Below are positions 11,470 through 23,400 of a stretch of DNA of 64,000 bases, in pieces. A program made the translations under genes and the position numbers. Every line of letters starts with the position of its first letter. Within the stretch, counting starts at the first letter, position 1. Below the pieces are notes generated by a model that had not been told where the DNA came from, ran no database searches, and saw nothing but the letters and a program-made list of their open reading frames with translations. This DNA is from Melanocharis versteri (taxonomy: Eukaryota > Chordata > Aves > Passeriformes > Melanocharitidae), in assembly GCA_013397845.1 (NCBI GenBank), contig VZTG01005248.1, forward strand, positions 3,356,341 through 3,420,340, written 5' to 3'.

Positions 11470-13092
11470 AATTTGAACGGTAGTCTAAATGGGGTGAACT
11501 CTTACAAATTTACAGGAGCAGACCATGTATTTCAGTATATATCTTTGTGGATATTTCCAAATTCAAGTGCATTTAGATTCTCAATTATATTTCAACTCCT
11601 AAATTCCTATGTATTTCAATAATAAATGAATAACATAAAGATCCTTAGGACATTTATGTGACAAGACCAGTCCTTCTAGGTTGCTCTAGAAAGAGGTAAT
11701 ATTGTCAACTAGAGGTAAAAACATCACTCATCTGATGTGATTGAAATGAATCAAAGGAATCAAAATACATGAAATAAACAAAAAAAATCAGTGAGCAACT
11801 TTCTCGTGGAATTCGTGGAGTCGCTATGATGGAGCATGACTTCTGCTGAGGTATATACTCCACAGACTGAGTGCTTAATAGTGATAATTCTTCAAGCAAG
11901 AAAAGAATTAATTCTCCTGCATTCCAGATGAGTGCTTTACATTAACTTGAAAGCTATTTTCATTTTGCCTCTTTTCTTAACAGTGGTATATAAATCCTTT
12001 TTCACATTGGAGATTAATCTATATCCTGATGGTTAAGACACAGAAGATAGAAGAGTGTCTGTGAGGGGCACTGAATCCACCTCTTCCATACTGTGTAAGA
12101 ATTCTGACTTGTGGGCTAGTAAGCAGAGGGAAGAACGCAGTGTTTGTTTTTTCCTATCTGTGTTTTTACTGAAAGCAGTTGCCTTTGCTTTGTTTCATTA
12201 AGACCAAGCCATCTGGTAGGTATGATCAGATGCACGGGGTCCCTCAGGGGAAGCAGATGAAGGAATGCATAGTTTGTGAATCTTGATAGGACTTATATAT
12301 AATACAGCTCTGAAGCCTCTCAGCTTTGATGAGATGAGACAAGTTCCAGGTCCTGCTCAGACTTAGAAATTGAGGCAAATAGGGAATGGTAATAACGAAA
12401 AATTTGTGGAGTATTTAATGGCTTTAGATATTACAGAATGTTCAGTCTGTGGAGTCTTTATAAAATGTAACAGATAAGGGTAGAGGAACCAGATATGAAC
12501 TCATCAAAGGTATGTGAACGGTAAACTTTAAAAAAGAATACAACAGTAAAAAAATCAAGATGAGATAGAGATTTAAATAAGATTAATGTAAAATATATTT
12601 ATGGTTTGTATCATTGGATCAATAGCATAAAACAAATGTTGGAAACATACATCTGTAAAGTATGTATGCTTTTTGAAAAGTAATTTATTTGATTTGAATA
12701 AAAAAAACCCACAGGTAATAGTAATTTTTTTTAAAAAATATTATCTCACTGTTCCTAAACATTTCATGTATTTTGCAAAAATGAGCACTATTTTTACTTT
12801 CATTGTTTTTTATTTTTCTTTTTTTTTCTTGTTTTCTTTGTATATAGGAAATTTCTGTGAAATTAGATTTACAAGTCTGAATAAAATTATAGTTTCACTG
12901 TTAAGTGTGTACATGGTACTGCAGCATTTGTGCTGCCTGAAAGTTTCTAGATGGATCATGTTAAAATGTAGATTTCCAAAACAAATGAAAGTTTTTAAAT
13001 ATTAAAAAGTATCTGTAGTCAAGGATACACAGTTTTCGCCATTATATTTAGAATACTTTTTGTGATTTTTCTTTCTATGGATTTTCCTATTC
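11470..13092. other. Unique AT-rich non-coding DNA
   Basis: No gene or repeat family was recognised. T-rich runs occur around 12808-12832. The 110-codon plus-strand frame at 12673-13005 is composed of A/T-biased codons and shows no domain. Confidence 0.55.
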
Positions 13093-13098
13093 TAAATA
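13093..13098. repeat. Target-site duplication, left copy
   Basis: taaata immediately before the TG start of the LTR block. It is identical to the copy at 13797-13802. The match can be read as 7 bp if one terminal base is counted differently. Confidence 0.8.
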
Positions 13099-13395
13099 TG
13101 TTGCGGCGACGGCGCTGGGGCGGCGCGCGGGGAACGCGCGCCCGGCCTCTCCGGACTTCCCCGGGCTCAGCTACTTCCTCGGGGAGCCGGCCGGAGGCCT
13201 CCCAGGCCGCGCAGGGTCCTTGGACCGCGCTCCGCAGGACGGTCCACCGCTGCCCGCATTCTCCACCATTTGTTGTAGTCCGCAGCGGGACCTTGGCAGT
13301 GGCGTCCGCGGGATGGTGTCAGGCTCGGTAGATGGTACGGCGGCGGAGGAGGAGACAAAAGAGGCAGGAGTGGCTCTTCGGGGGAGACATGAAGG

Positions 13396-13401
13396 TTTAT
13401 T
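13396..13401 (-). promoter_or_regulatory. LTR polyadenylation signal AATAAA
   Basis: tttatt on the plus strand is AATAAA on the minus strand. It lies about 130 bp downstream of the LTR TATA box, as expected near the R/U5 boundary. Confidence 0.6.
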
Positions 13402-13530
13402 CTATGGGAGCAGAGGCTCCAGGGCGACAGGGAAGCAGGGAAGGGAGAGCCTCTGTGGCAGGGAGACAAAGAGCCCTCCCCCCGAGGGGGAAAGGCTGCG
13501 AAGAGCCCAGAGCAATGCTTGGCAACACAA

Positions 13531-13536
13531 TATATA
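13531..13536 (-). promoter_or_regulatory. LTR TATA box
   Basis: tatata within catgtatatattg on the minus strand. It is downstream of the two CCAAT-type boxes and upstream of the polyadenylation signal, which gives a complete pol II promoter layout within the LTR. Confidence 0.65.
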
Positions 13537-13567
13537 CATGAGCGAGAGGGTGGAGACATACACAAAG

Positions 13568-13631
13568 CAACCAATGGGGATAGCTCAAGGGGGTGGTACA
13601 AAGGCGGGGAGACATAGCAACAACCAATGGG
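13568..13631 (-). promoter_or_regulatory. Paired CCAAT boxes of the LTR
   Basis: The 11-mer caaccaatggg occurs twice, at 13568-13578 and 13621-13631, with starts 53 bp apart. They lie about 35 and 88 bp upstream of the TATA box on the minus strand, a usual distance for NF-Y-type CCAAT elements. Confidence 0.6.
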
Positions 13632-13796
13632 TATAAACTGAGGGCGGAGAGCACGATAACAGACAAGTAACTGACCATGGACACAAGGCGGGAACATTTC
13701 CCGGGCGCGGGAAGGTTTGGCGGGGAAAGATGGATTGTGGGAAGGAGAAGGGTGAGGGAGCGCCATCTTAGGGAACAGGAATGGCGCACCACCACA

Positions 13797-13802
13797 TAAA
13801 TA
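13797..13802. repeat. Target-site duplication, right copy
   Basis: taaata immediately after the terminal CA of the LTR block. It is the partner of 13093-13098. Confidence 0.8.
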
Positions 13803-13861
13803 TATATTTCTTATCTGTATATACATATAAAATATGTATATTCAGTACATGGAATTAATTT

Positions 13862-14093
13862 AGGTAGGTTTAGATCAAAAATAAGGAAGTAATTCTTTAC
13901 TGCAAGGGTGGTGCGGCACTGCAACAGGTTGCCCAAAGTTGTGCATTCTCCCTAGAAGTGTTCAAGGCCAGGCTGGATGGACTTGAGCAACCTGGTGCAG
14001 TGGAAGGTGCTCCTGCCCATTGCAAGGTAGTTGGAACTAAATGATTTTTAAAGTCCCTTCCAAACCAAACCATTCTGTGATTTTATGATTCTG
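13862..14093 (+). mobile_element. CR1 LINE 3' end
   Basis: Plus-strand CR1 tail. It starts with 'aggtttagatcaaaaataag' and 'gaagtaattctttactgcaa', passes through 'gttcaaggccaggctggatg', and ends with the CR1 terminus 'cattctgtgattttatgatt'. It covers only the last codons of ORF2 and the 3' UTR. It lies 65 bp from the GC-rich LTR. Confidence 0.92.
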
Positions 14094-14128
14094 AGCATAG
14101 TTTAAACATATATATGCTAATTTCCCCT

Positions 14129-14168
14129 AAGAATTATGGGTGCTGTTTCCTCAGCACCCATAATTCTT
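14129..14168. repeat. Perfect 17-bp inverted repeat with 6-base loop
   Basis: aagaattatgggtgctg at 14129-14145 is followed by the loop tttcct and then its exact reverse complement at 14152-14168. It is 36 bp past the CR1 tail. No run of T follows and there is no gene nearby, so it is not a bacterial-style terminator. A stem this long with so short a loop is not expected by chance in 64 kb. Confidence 0.97.
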
Positions 14169-15186
14169 TCCTTAAAACAGCAAGAAAAGGCCAAAAGCAA
14201 GTGTAATGAAGACACATCTAAGGAAAAGTATACTGGAAAGGGAGCAGAGTGAAAGAGGAAAGGGTGATGCAAGACAAAGGAGAGTAAATGAAGCCAAATA
14301 TATTTTTAACTCTTAAATACAAGACAGAACCTGAAGACATTAAAAAGTTATTATATTTTTATAATATCTCTAATTTTCAGGATAATACCTTTTCTGGTAG
14401 TACCATTTAGACCAACACTCCTAAATTTGCAATTAAAAACACTTATGAACAAATAGATACATCTATTTACACAGAGACCTTTCCCATAGTTCTAGAAGTA
14501 AAAAATATTAATTTTGAATTTTCAAGTCTTACAGATTTCTGCCTATATTCAATGACATTTATGAGCACATGAATAGCTTCAATTGTATGCACGGTTCCAT
14601 TGAGTTAATTCAGTCATTTATAGAGTACGCTCAAGTAATCTTTTGACATTTCACATAAGGTTGAAAATCAAGTGTAAACTTCTGAACTAAATCTTATTCT
14701 AAAAATGATATAAGTTATCTGTAAATATTATGACGTATGATAGCAAATATACCACCTCTTTCACATCTATTTAGATGTTTCTTTAATTCCAGGAAAGATT
14801 ATTATTATGCTTATCACTCTCTGACTATTTCAATATTTCATTGAAATACAAACAGTTCTTTGATAGAAAAATATGGAAGAAGAATAATCATTTGATGACT
14901 GAACTTGAAAAACATAAGAAAAAACTTACAGTGTTGAGTTAGCACTATGCTCAGCAGAGATTAAAAGGTAAAGGATGTTTCACAGCAAGAAAAATTCTGC
15001 TGTGTATCTGAAAGGTTGCAAATGTGATTAACTGTGGCAGGTCTCATGTGCTCCACTCATTAATCTCACACCTGGTAATACATTAGGGATGGCAGGAGTA
15101 AACATGATGAAAAAGTGCCATTTCATAATGCCATTCAACATTAAGAAAAGAAAATTAAACTAGGGTTTGGAAACTTCGAAAAGGGA

Positions 15187-15272
15187 TTATTAGTATTAAT
15201 ATTAATATTAGTATTATTTGTTGCTGATACTATTGTTGTTATTAGTTTTAATATTGTGATGATGATGATGAT
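15187..15272. repeat. ATT/TAA-rich region with (GAT)5
   Basis: Imperfect trinucleotide-rich sequence (tattaat, attatt repeats at 15187-15220), then interrupted gtt/att units, ending in five perfect GAT triplets at 15258-15272. Confidence 0.85.
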
Positions 15273-15727
15273 TAGAAAATGCTGCAGCTAGGTTTAGATT
15301 CAAAGTCATCAATATTTATGAATATTTAGGATAAAGTCCACAAAAGTATTTATAATGGCATCTTGCTGGTTACTGGTATTCATATGTAGCCAACATATGT
15401 GCTCTGGAAAAAGATCACTTACTAGACATTATGGCTTATGTCACCTTGGCAAGAAGGGAACTGGATACCAACCTCTTTAAATACAATCTCTCTCATTTGT
15501 GCGCTAAACACAATTTAGGTGAAATCTTATAAAATAAAGCAAAAAAGAGGTTAATTTACCACATCTTAAACAAGATTTTATCAAGTATGCACTTAAAACG
15601 CTACCTAGTTTTAGCATAATTCTACTTCATTTTGACCTGAGTAGGAATTTGCTGACTCTAAGTATGTTTCCAGAGTCCCAATAGACACAGTGATTCTTCA
15701 GTCTGGGGTCATATTGATATCAAACAC

Positions 15728-15746
15728 CACACACACACACACACAC
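15728..15746. repeat. (CA)9 microsatellite
   Basis: Nine and a half perfect CA units, from caca... to 15746. Confidence 0.93.
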
Positions 15747-17426
15747 TACCTGCCCCATCAGATAGCTTTTTCAAGGATACTGCTACACCATCTGGAGTGT
15801 TTGAAATAAACCAAGTATTGTTGTAAAGTTAAGAGATAATTGCACAGTAGAATTTTCTAAAAAGTTGTTTTACTTCATTGTTTTAAAAGGATTACCACTT
15901 TCTCTTTTATTGTTTCAGATTTATATCACGTCTTTGCTCTACACTTTCTTCTTTTCTCCTAGGGCATGTTCTTCTCCTCACCTTACCTCTTTAATTTCAG
16001 TTCACTACAGTTTTACCTTTAAGCAACTTCTTCTCCACACTGTAGCGTCTTGTCTTTCTGGTCATTAGCCATCTTTCTCTCTCTTTTGTAATAAATGGAC
16101 AGTACCAGTATAGCATTAATATCTTGAGCATTGCTCAAATATTTAAGAGAATAGTGTTATTAACACATCCATTTCTACTTGGATAAAAGATTGATTGAAT
16201 ATTTAATGGTAAGAAAGAAAGACTCTCATTTCTAAAGAAATATTTCACTAGACCACTTGGTCTCCTACAGTTTTGAGCTGTTTCACTTAAAGCCATGGTT
16301 TGCCCTAGCTGCCACACCTAGAAGGTAGCTCACTTGCAAGTGGGCTGATGGTGGACTTACACCATCAGTGTTGGCATCCTGTCAAACATGTTTGGTTTCA
16401 CTGTATCTACAAAGACACAATAAACCACACACATAGATTTCAAGTATTAGAAAACCCTTTGCAATAATTCTGCTTGTCAAAAATAATTAGAAAATTGGGC
16501 CTTGGTGAGAGGGGTGCTTGTCTTTCTTAGATATATTTGAGCTATTACCAAACAGCTTGCAAAAAATGCATTTAACTTCTTCATGTAGACTGGTCTTGTT
16601 GGGTAGTGAAAGTAATCTAATTGCATTAATAGTCAAAAAATGCATTGATCATTCCTATCTTCTCAAACTTTGACCCACTGTTGTCTCATCTCCTATACCT
16701 GAGGAATGCCTGAAGTGTCTAGGGATGACACAGACTAAATCAGAAGACAAGATTATGATTAGCAATAGAAATGAGTCAATTTCCACATTAGTAAGCAGAT
16801 CACTACTATGTACATAAAAAGAAAAGTATTATTTTCAGTTTCTGTCATTAATATTTAAACACGAAGAAGGCAAATGATAAGACCAATCATTATTACTGGA
16901 ATAAGTTATAACTCATGAACAAAGAAAATGATTATGTACTTACATGTTCAAGATGATTACAGCAAAGGTTAAGACATAACTTGGATTCGTCTAATTCAAA
17001 AGCAGTCCTTGAAAAATAATGGTGCTGTATATGTCTGGTTAAACTTCTTGAAAAAAAATTAAAAACCCAAGTATTTTCTGTTTTAAAATCGTTTATAAAT
17101 TAATGTCTTCAAAATTGCTAAAATAAAGAGCACGTATTTTTAACATTCCCTTACAGAGGAAAGCTTTAGAAAGTTCAGTCATAAAAAATGTGTAGCACCC
17201 GTAACACACCTATTACTCACTACTGTGGACAAATGAGAAAATCCTAAACGTTTAATAATGGAAAAGATGCAATCCAACACACAGTGGATGATATATTACT
17301 TAAATTCTGCAATTACAAGGTATTAAAACAACCATTGTTTCATTCTAAAGGCAGGAATTTACATGAATCCCTTAAAATTAAAGTAATTTTCTGCATTTCC
17401 ACCATCCTGCATTCAGATCTGAATCC

Positions 17427-17464
17427 AAAAAAAAAGAAAAAAGGAAAAAAGAGAAAAAAAGAAA
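17427..17464 (+). repeat. Purine-only A-rich tract
   Basis: Thirty-eight consecutive purines, mostly A with single or paired G. Low complexity. Confidence 0.9.
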
Positions 17465-20400
17465 TTATAGTAATATAGAAAAATAACATATATGCCTAGA
17501 AAAATAGTTCTAAACTATTGTGGATGTAGAAAATTGCCAACAAAATGAATCTTCAGCCATGTTTTCACTTTTAGGAAAAGGTTTTCTGGTAAAAAGTTAA
17601 CCCACATTATTTTTCCATCAAGAAAGACTTACATTTCAGACATTATTTGTCTTGCTTTTTTTTTCTTCTATACTTAAATCCTAAGATAAAGGTAAGATAA
17701 TGTAATAATTCATAAGATTATTCAGGAATCATTTCAAGAAGTAGATTTTAGGGTTTTTTTCCTTCAACTATATAAAATCTTTTCAAGCCACTTAACACAT
17801 CAAGGTAATTCCTGATGAACTTTAGTTGTTAATGTCTTATCACACTAAGCTGTCAAAAAAGTATATTAATTGCATATTTTAACTTATAACTTAAATATTT
17901 TCAAAAATGCAACATAATCCTATAGAAGCACAGTGTTTTCTTCAGAATGACAAAAGATTTACAAAGATGAAGATCAGTGAGTAAGTACTGTGTAGACCTC
18001 ATGCTCATTCATTCTTTGCCTCATTAAGGAATGCAAAAAAGACCAACCTGACAGATTAGATTCAATAGCTTTATGATGGAACTGATTTTCTACTGCCAAA
18101 TGTGTTGAGACTACGACATTTACAAATTATATGTATAACTTGTATAGCAATTTCATAACATGCTTTTCAATGGTGGGATCATGAATATGTGGAGAATTGT
18201 TCAGTAAATCTAAACCCGATATCTGAATTCTCTATCTTAACATCAGTCTTTATCACAGACCTGGTTGTTTCCGCCCTGCAGTATACTCTTTAGCAGTGTT
18301 CCACAGACCTATTGGTTTCTGACTTGTTGAAAGAATTAAGGGTATGATCCACAATCCTGAAGTGTACTGACTACTTCCAGCCTCTAAATATGCAGTAGGA
18401 CAATCACGAGGAAAAGAACAGCTTACCTTAGCCAGTTTCTATGTAAAGGTGCAAAAATACAGGCACAAAGCACAACCATGAATGGAATTACACGTGAGTC
18501 TTGAGCTGCATTGTGGTTGGGTAAATTCTGGTGCTGACTTTTCCCCATCTGTATTTATGTCATCAACAATTTCTTTTGGGAAGGAGACTTCAGTGTTCAG
18601 AAAGGCTCAAGAAATTTATTTCTTCTTCCTACAGATAAAAATGAGTTATAGCAGCTTTTTCCAGTACTTGGTGTATGTCCTTAGAAGGTAAGGACAATCA
18701 AGTCATGACAAAAGGACTGTAAGGTTTAAGCCCCATGTGTCTGCTTTCTTCTTTTTGTTGTAATTTTTTCCTTCCTGTCGCCTCTTCTCCCACAAAGGTC
18801 GTATTATTTATCATTACAGGGTTTTTTTCTCTCAAAACTACTTTGCACTGGAGAAGCAAAATGGAGGATTTATTGGGTTTTAATGCATACTTGTGCATTT
18901 ACTGTGATCCCACTGTTTTAGTTATAGGAAAATAAGAATGCTAAATAAGCAATATGTAATGTCCTACTAATCAGTTTTATATTTCTTTGCTTGTCCTGCT
19001 CCTAAAATATAGATTATATTTAGAGACTTCTAATAGTAAGTTCACATCTGTTTTCAGTTCAGGTCTTTATCTTTTTTGTCTTGTAATTTTCTTTGTGCTT
19101 TTGGGATTGAATGTTTTGTTGGTTTCTTTCCCATTTAAATTTTTGTAATGTTCTTAAGCCACTATAATATTTTCCTTCTGATCATTATAAATTATGAGTC
19201 CCTATTACACAGAAATGGAAGAGTTTCACATTCTAATTTCCCACTGGCAAAAAAAATTCCCCTCATGAATTGTTTATTTTCTTCCTTACAATCTTGGTTA
19301 CATGTGCTCTTTGTAGAAACCTATTTGCAGAGTTATTAATAATTTACAAGACTTTCTTCACTGGAATGGGCATTCCTATTGTCAATTCTAAAATTGACAA
19401 AATTCCCCTCTGCTAGAAAAAGAAGGAAAAAAGGGTTCTTTTGTGGCAACTAGTTTATTGTTGGTGATGCATCCTGTATCTCTCTCGTACACTTTTCCAG
19501 TGCAGTTTTCTGCAAACTGTGATGGGATGACATTGAATCATACCTTGTGCATTTTGTGCATGTCATCATCAGGATGAACAAAGCAGAGAGAATATCAACT
19601 CTTTTGGGAGGTGTCTGCTTACACTGTGCTTTACTGTTTTCTGTGGTTTTCTTGCTTATAGATTTCTATACAATTTTGAACTATTACTCCTTATGAAAGA
19701 GGCAAGAATACTGAAACTCCTGTCACACTGACCTTACCCAGTTAACCCGAAAAAAAAGTTTATTCAGAACTTTTTCCTGAGATAAAAAAAAAAATCTGGT
19801 TGTCTACCACTCAGTACACAAATAGTTCTAAACTTTAAAAAAAGTAGGACTTGAGATGCAAACAGAATAACAAACTTCAACATACATGATTGAGAAAGGC
19901 AAAAGATGGATATAGTCCCAAGAGTCCAAAGTAAAAAATGTGAACTTAAATCATCAGATGTGCTTCAATAAAGTAATTCTTCACTCAAATAATGTTGAAA
20001 TGTATGGAAGTGAAATGATGAACCTCACTGAGGAGAAATGCTGTATTAAGAAGCACAAATGAAAGGGAAGGACCGCCCTGTAATTTCATGATAGTACTGC
20101 TACAGGCCTAACAGTTACTTGATCAAAAGTGGAATTTGGATGTCCCATCAAGGTTCGGGATTTCACTGATGTAGGCTGCATGTACAAGAGGTCACAGGAA
20201 CAAGTCTCCTGATTAAGAAATCTTATAGTCAGAGAGAACTTAATTCACTTTCCTAAACAAGGGCATGAACTTACATTTGCGAACCTGTAGGATATCTAAA
20301 ATACCCCAAAAAGGTGGCAGACCCAAAAGAGTTTCTGGAGATACATGGCTTCCTGGTAAAGGCCTGTCTCAAACATCAGTCAGTACTTGTGTGTAGGAAA

Positions 20401-23400
20401 GTGAATTAAAATTGAAGCAATATCCCATGGGTAGTGCACACTACACAAGACAACAGTGAGATAATTACCATTAAAATCAGAAGTACACAGGCACAGCATC
20501 ACAGTTGTCAAGTGCTTAGAAGTACTATGATGTGCATGAGTTTTAACAAGAAGGCTATCACAGAACATGATAAGAGAATGGAAAGTAGCAGAAAAAATTA
20601 GTTGTACTGTAGTACAGTTGCCACTGTCACTTTGCAGCTTTTATGCCAAAACTGCACAGAAGGGTTGTTAAACTATATAGTTTCTTGGACTAGGCTACAT
20701 CCCACACACCCAAGATTTTGTTTTATTTGGGAATTTTTCACTTCAGTTAGAAAAAGACTAGAATCCCATAATTCAAGAAGTCTATTGGAATATCAACAAA
20801 CTGAGAAGTGGGGAGGACTCCTCTGTATGCAGTCTGAAGAATTCTCTAGAGCTAATAAATTGTTCTTTGCAGACACATAACTCAGTGTGAACATGCAGAT
20901 ACAGTATTCCACATTTTGATTCACAGTCTGGGTACAGAAACACAGAGATGGAACAAGCTCAGAACTGATAGCTTTGGTCTGATCATGTCTAATTAGCACT
21001 GATAGTACAACACTTCATTACATAGTCAATGGCTGATGTAGTCTCTATCTCCTGCACAACCAGCAGGTAACTAGAACACTTACCCAGAAAGTCAGAATGT
21101 CGAGGTGCTTGAAATCCCAAAACAACAATATTATAACCAATCCTTGTAACACAACAGCTGGAGATGAAATTAACTCAGTGTAGAGATGATGGACCTCTTT
21201 GAAATGTAAATTACCTGGAAAATATGTGTTGGAATACAGGTGCTCCTCTTCCTAATGCCCTGAAAGAACTATACATCATTCCCAAGAAATTTGCTCACTG
21301 AATCATTTTCAGGCTGCTTCTAGTGGGGAAAAAAATAAATCTGTGCTCTGCTGCCTTATTATAATTGCAAAGAAAATAGCATCTAATGCTGAGGAAATTA
21401 TTAGTATGTCCTCTGAAAAATTAAAGCTGAAATCTTCAGTGGAAAGAATAGCATTTTCCTAATGGTGGTAAACCTAGTCCACTCTGTCTCTACGCTTCCC
21501 TTCTCTCCCCAGTTCCAGCCCTTTTTCTGCCGTTTCACCCTTAGGAAAAATGACAGCTGAACTCCAAAGCATGGCCTCTGTCAACAGTCTGGATATCTAA
21601 AAGTTGGACATCAGACCAGTGTGCGTAACAGAAACAGCCTTGAGGCATTCAAAGGTGACAGAGAGGCCACGTGCTAATGTTCCCTTCTGTTCAACATTTC
21701 TGTGACCATCTTTAAAAGCTCAGCTGCTGTTGATCTTTCAGCACCAAAACAATAATAATCTTTCTTGTCCAAAGGACCCTGATGATAATTTCATTTGGTG
21801 GGTTACACACAATTACATAGAGATAACTTTTCATCAGGATGGTCATCTTGATGTGTCTACTGCTCCTCTGCTGTACTCCCCTCTTGTTTGTCCTCCCACC
21901 AGCTCCCAGATGGAAACAGGAACGAAAGTTTTGGCGGCTCCTCAGGGCATGCACTTCTTTACTCCCTGGGATTTATGAGAAATGCATAGAAGTACACTTT
22001 GAAAAAATTAAGAGCAAAGTTGAATTCTTGAATTCTCAGCTGGTGTGAAGTCAAAGTCACACAAACAACTTTTGCATATGGAATATGGAACACTCAACAG
22101 AGCTCCTAGATGCATTATCATGCATGCAAAGCCTTTCATAGTCAAATCCTTCTAAGCTCCACTGCACATGCATATCACGATTGTGACTGTGCAAGCAGGG
22201 TACAAATGCTTGTAATGGTCATGTTCCCAGAGTACTCAGGGAATTTTAATGAATATATGTATAATTCATTTAAAAGGAGATAACTGGCATGTGGCATGCC
22301 AGGAACTGTGACCTGTTCCATTGATGTTAATGATAACAGCCTCAGCCAACTTCGGTGACGAACCTCCTTGAACCTTACAGTAGCTCATATATTTTCCTCT
22401 TGCTATAAATGTTTTATTTCACCTGATACAGTAATGAAATTGTCAAGATAATGAACAGAGTAATCATTTCACACAAATGGCTAACTTTAATTAAAAATCA
22501 CAGTGTTGACTGCTAAAATATGGGGGTAACAGGCCATTGATCAGATTACAGATCACTGATAATTGAGATGTAGCTGTAGACGCAAAGACCTGTGAACTCC
22601 ACCGTACCGAAGGACATAATGTGTGCTGTCAGTAAGCAGTAGTCTCAACACATCATTAGCCCATATATATGTAATTCTTTACTCAGCTGTTAAATCCGCA
22701 AGGACAAATATTACCTGTTATACCACCTCCAAAGTTACAGTTTGAATTAATGACAGAGCTGCCAAGGTAAGGGATGTCAGTGTCCTAAGAATGTGGTTTC
22801 CAGGAGCAATGGGAGACTACTTGTTCTGGAAGGTATTCCTGAGGAGCAGAAACTCTCCCATCCTATGGCATGCCATTCCATGGCTGCCTAAGCTAGTAGC
22901 ACTCGCAGAGGGAAACTGAAGTTGGCTTTTCTGAAGGATGTCTCAAACCTCTACTGTTCTGAATGCAGTGATCAGTTTCATGTCTTGGTATATTCTATTA
23001 TAATTTTCATCATAGTTACAAGGTTATAAACTCATCACATGCCATAACAAGAAAGCTGGATATTACTTTTTAAAAGTTTGGGGGTTTTCAATTAGAATAA
23101 CCATTGTTTCTCATTCTCTACCTCTTTTTTTAAAGAGTTAAGAAAAAGAGAAATAACAAAATTTGGCTTACAAATCAAAATTATGAAGGTGATGTTGAAA
23201 GATCTGACAGGGTCCAGAACAATTTTCAGTTGAGGATATACGTCTGGTCTTTGTGGACTTGATGTGAAATGCCAAAGTCTTATGAGACTCACCTCAATGC
23301 TGTCTTCTCAAAACTTTCTTCTTTTTTTTCTACTACTGGCACTTTCCTCCCAAGTGTCTTTGTTACCTTTTTGCTAGATTATACCATTAATTTGTTCGTA

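Larger units (their letters stand above)
13099..13796 (-). mobile_element. Solo LTR of a GC-rich endogenous retrovirus with 6-bp target duplication
   Basis: This is a 698-bp, very GC- and CpG-rich block in AT-rich surroundings. On the minus strand it begins TGTGGTGGTGCGCC and ends CGCCGCAACA, so it has the canonical TG...CA ends. It is flanked by a perfect 6-bp direct repeat, taaata, at 13093-13098 and 13797-13802. The internal order on the minus strand is that of an LTR: U3 with two identical CAACCAATGGG boxes, a TATA box, a polyadenylation signal AATAAA at 13396-13401, then a long GC-rich U5. No gag, pol or env sequence flanks it, so the provirus has probably recombined to a solo LTR. A 6-bp duplication fits class II (alpha/beta-like, ERVK) elements; the class is inferred. 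Intact ends, a perfect duplication and retained CpGs point to a fairly recent insertion. Open frames inside it (up to 219 codons) are a by-product of GC content. Confidence 0.88.

Noticed and set aside
13167..13826. 219-codon minus-strand open frame
   Set aside because: It lies inside the GC-rich LTR and overlaps frames in other phases and on the other strand. Low stop-codon density follows from GC content.
16345..16368. 9-bp inverted repeat next to a 12-bp palindrome
   Set aside because: Short enough to be coincidence, with no associated feature.
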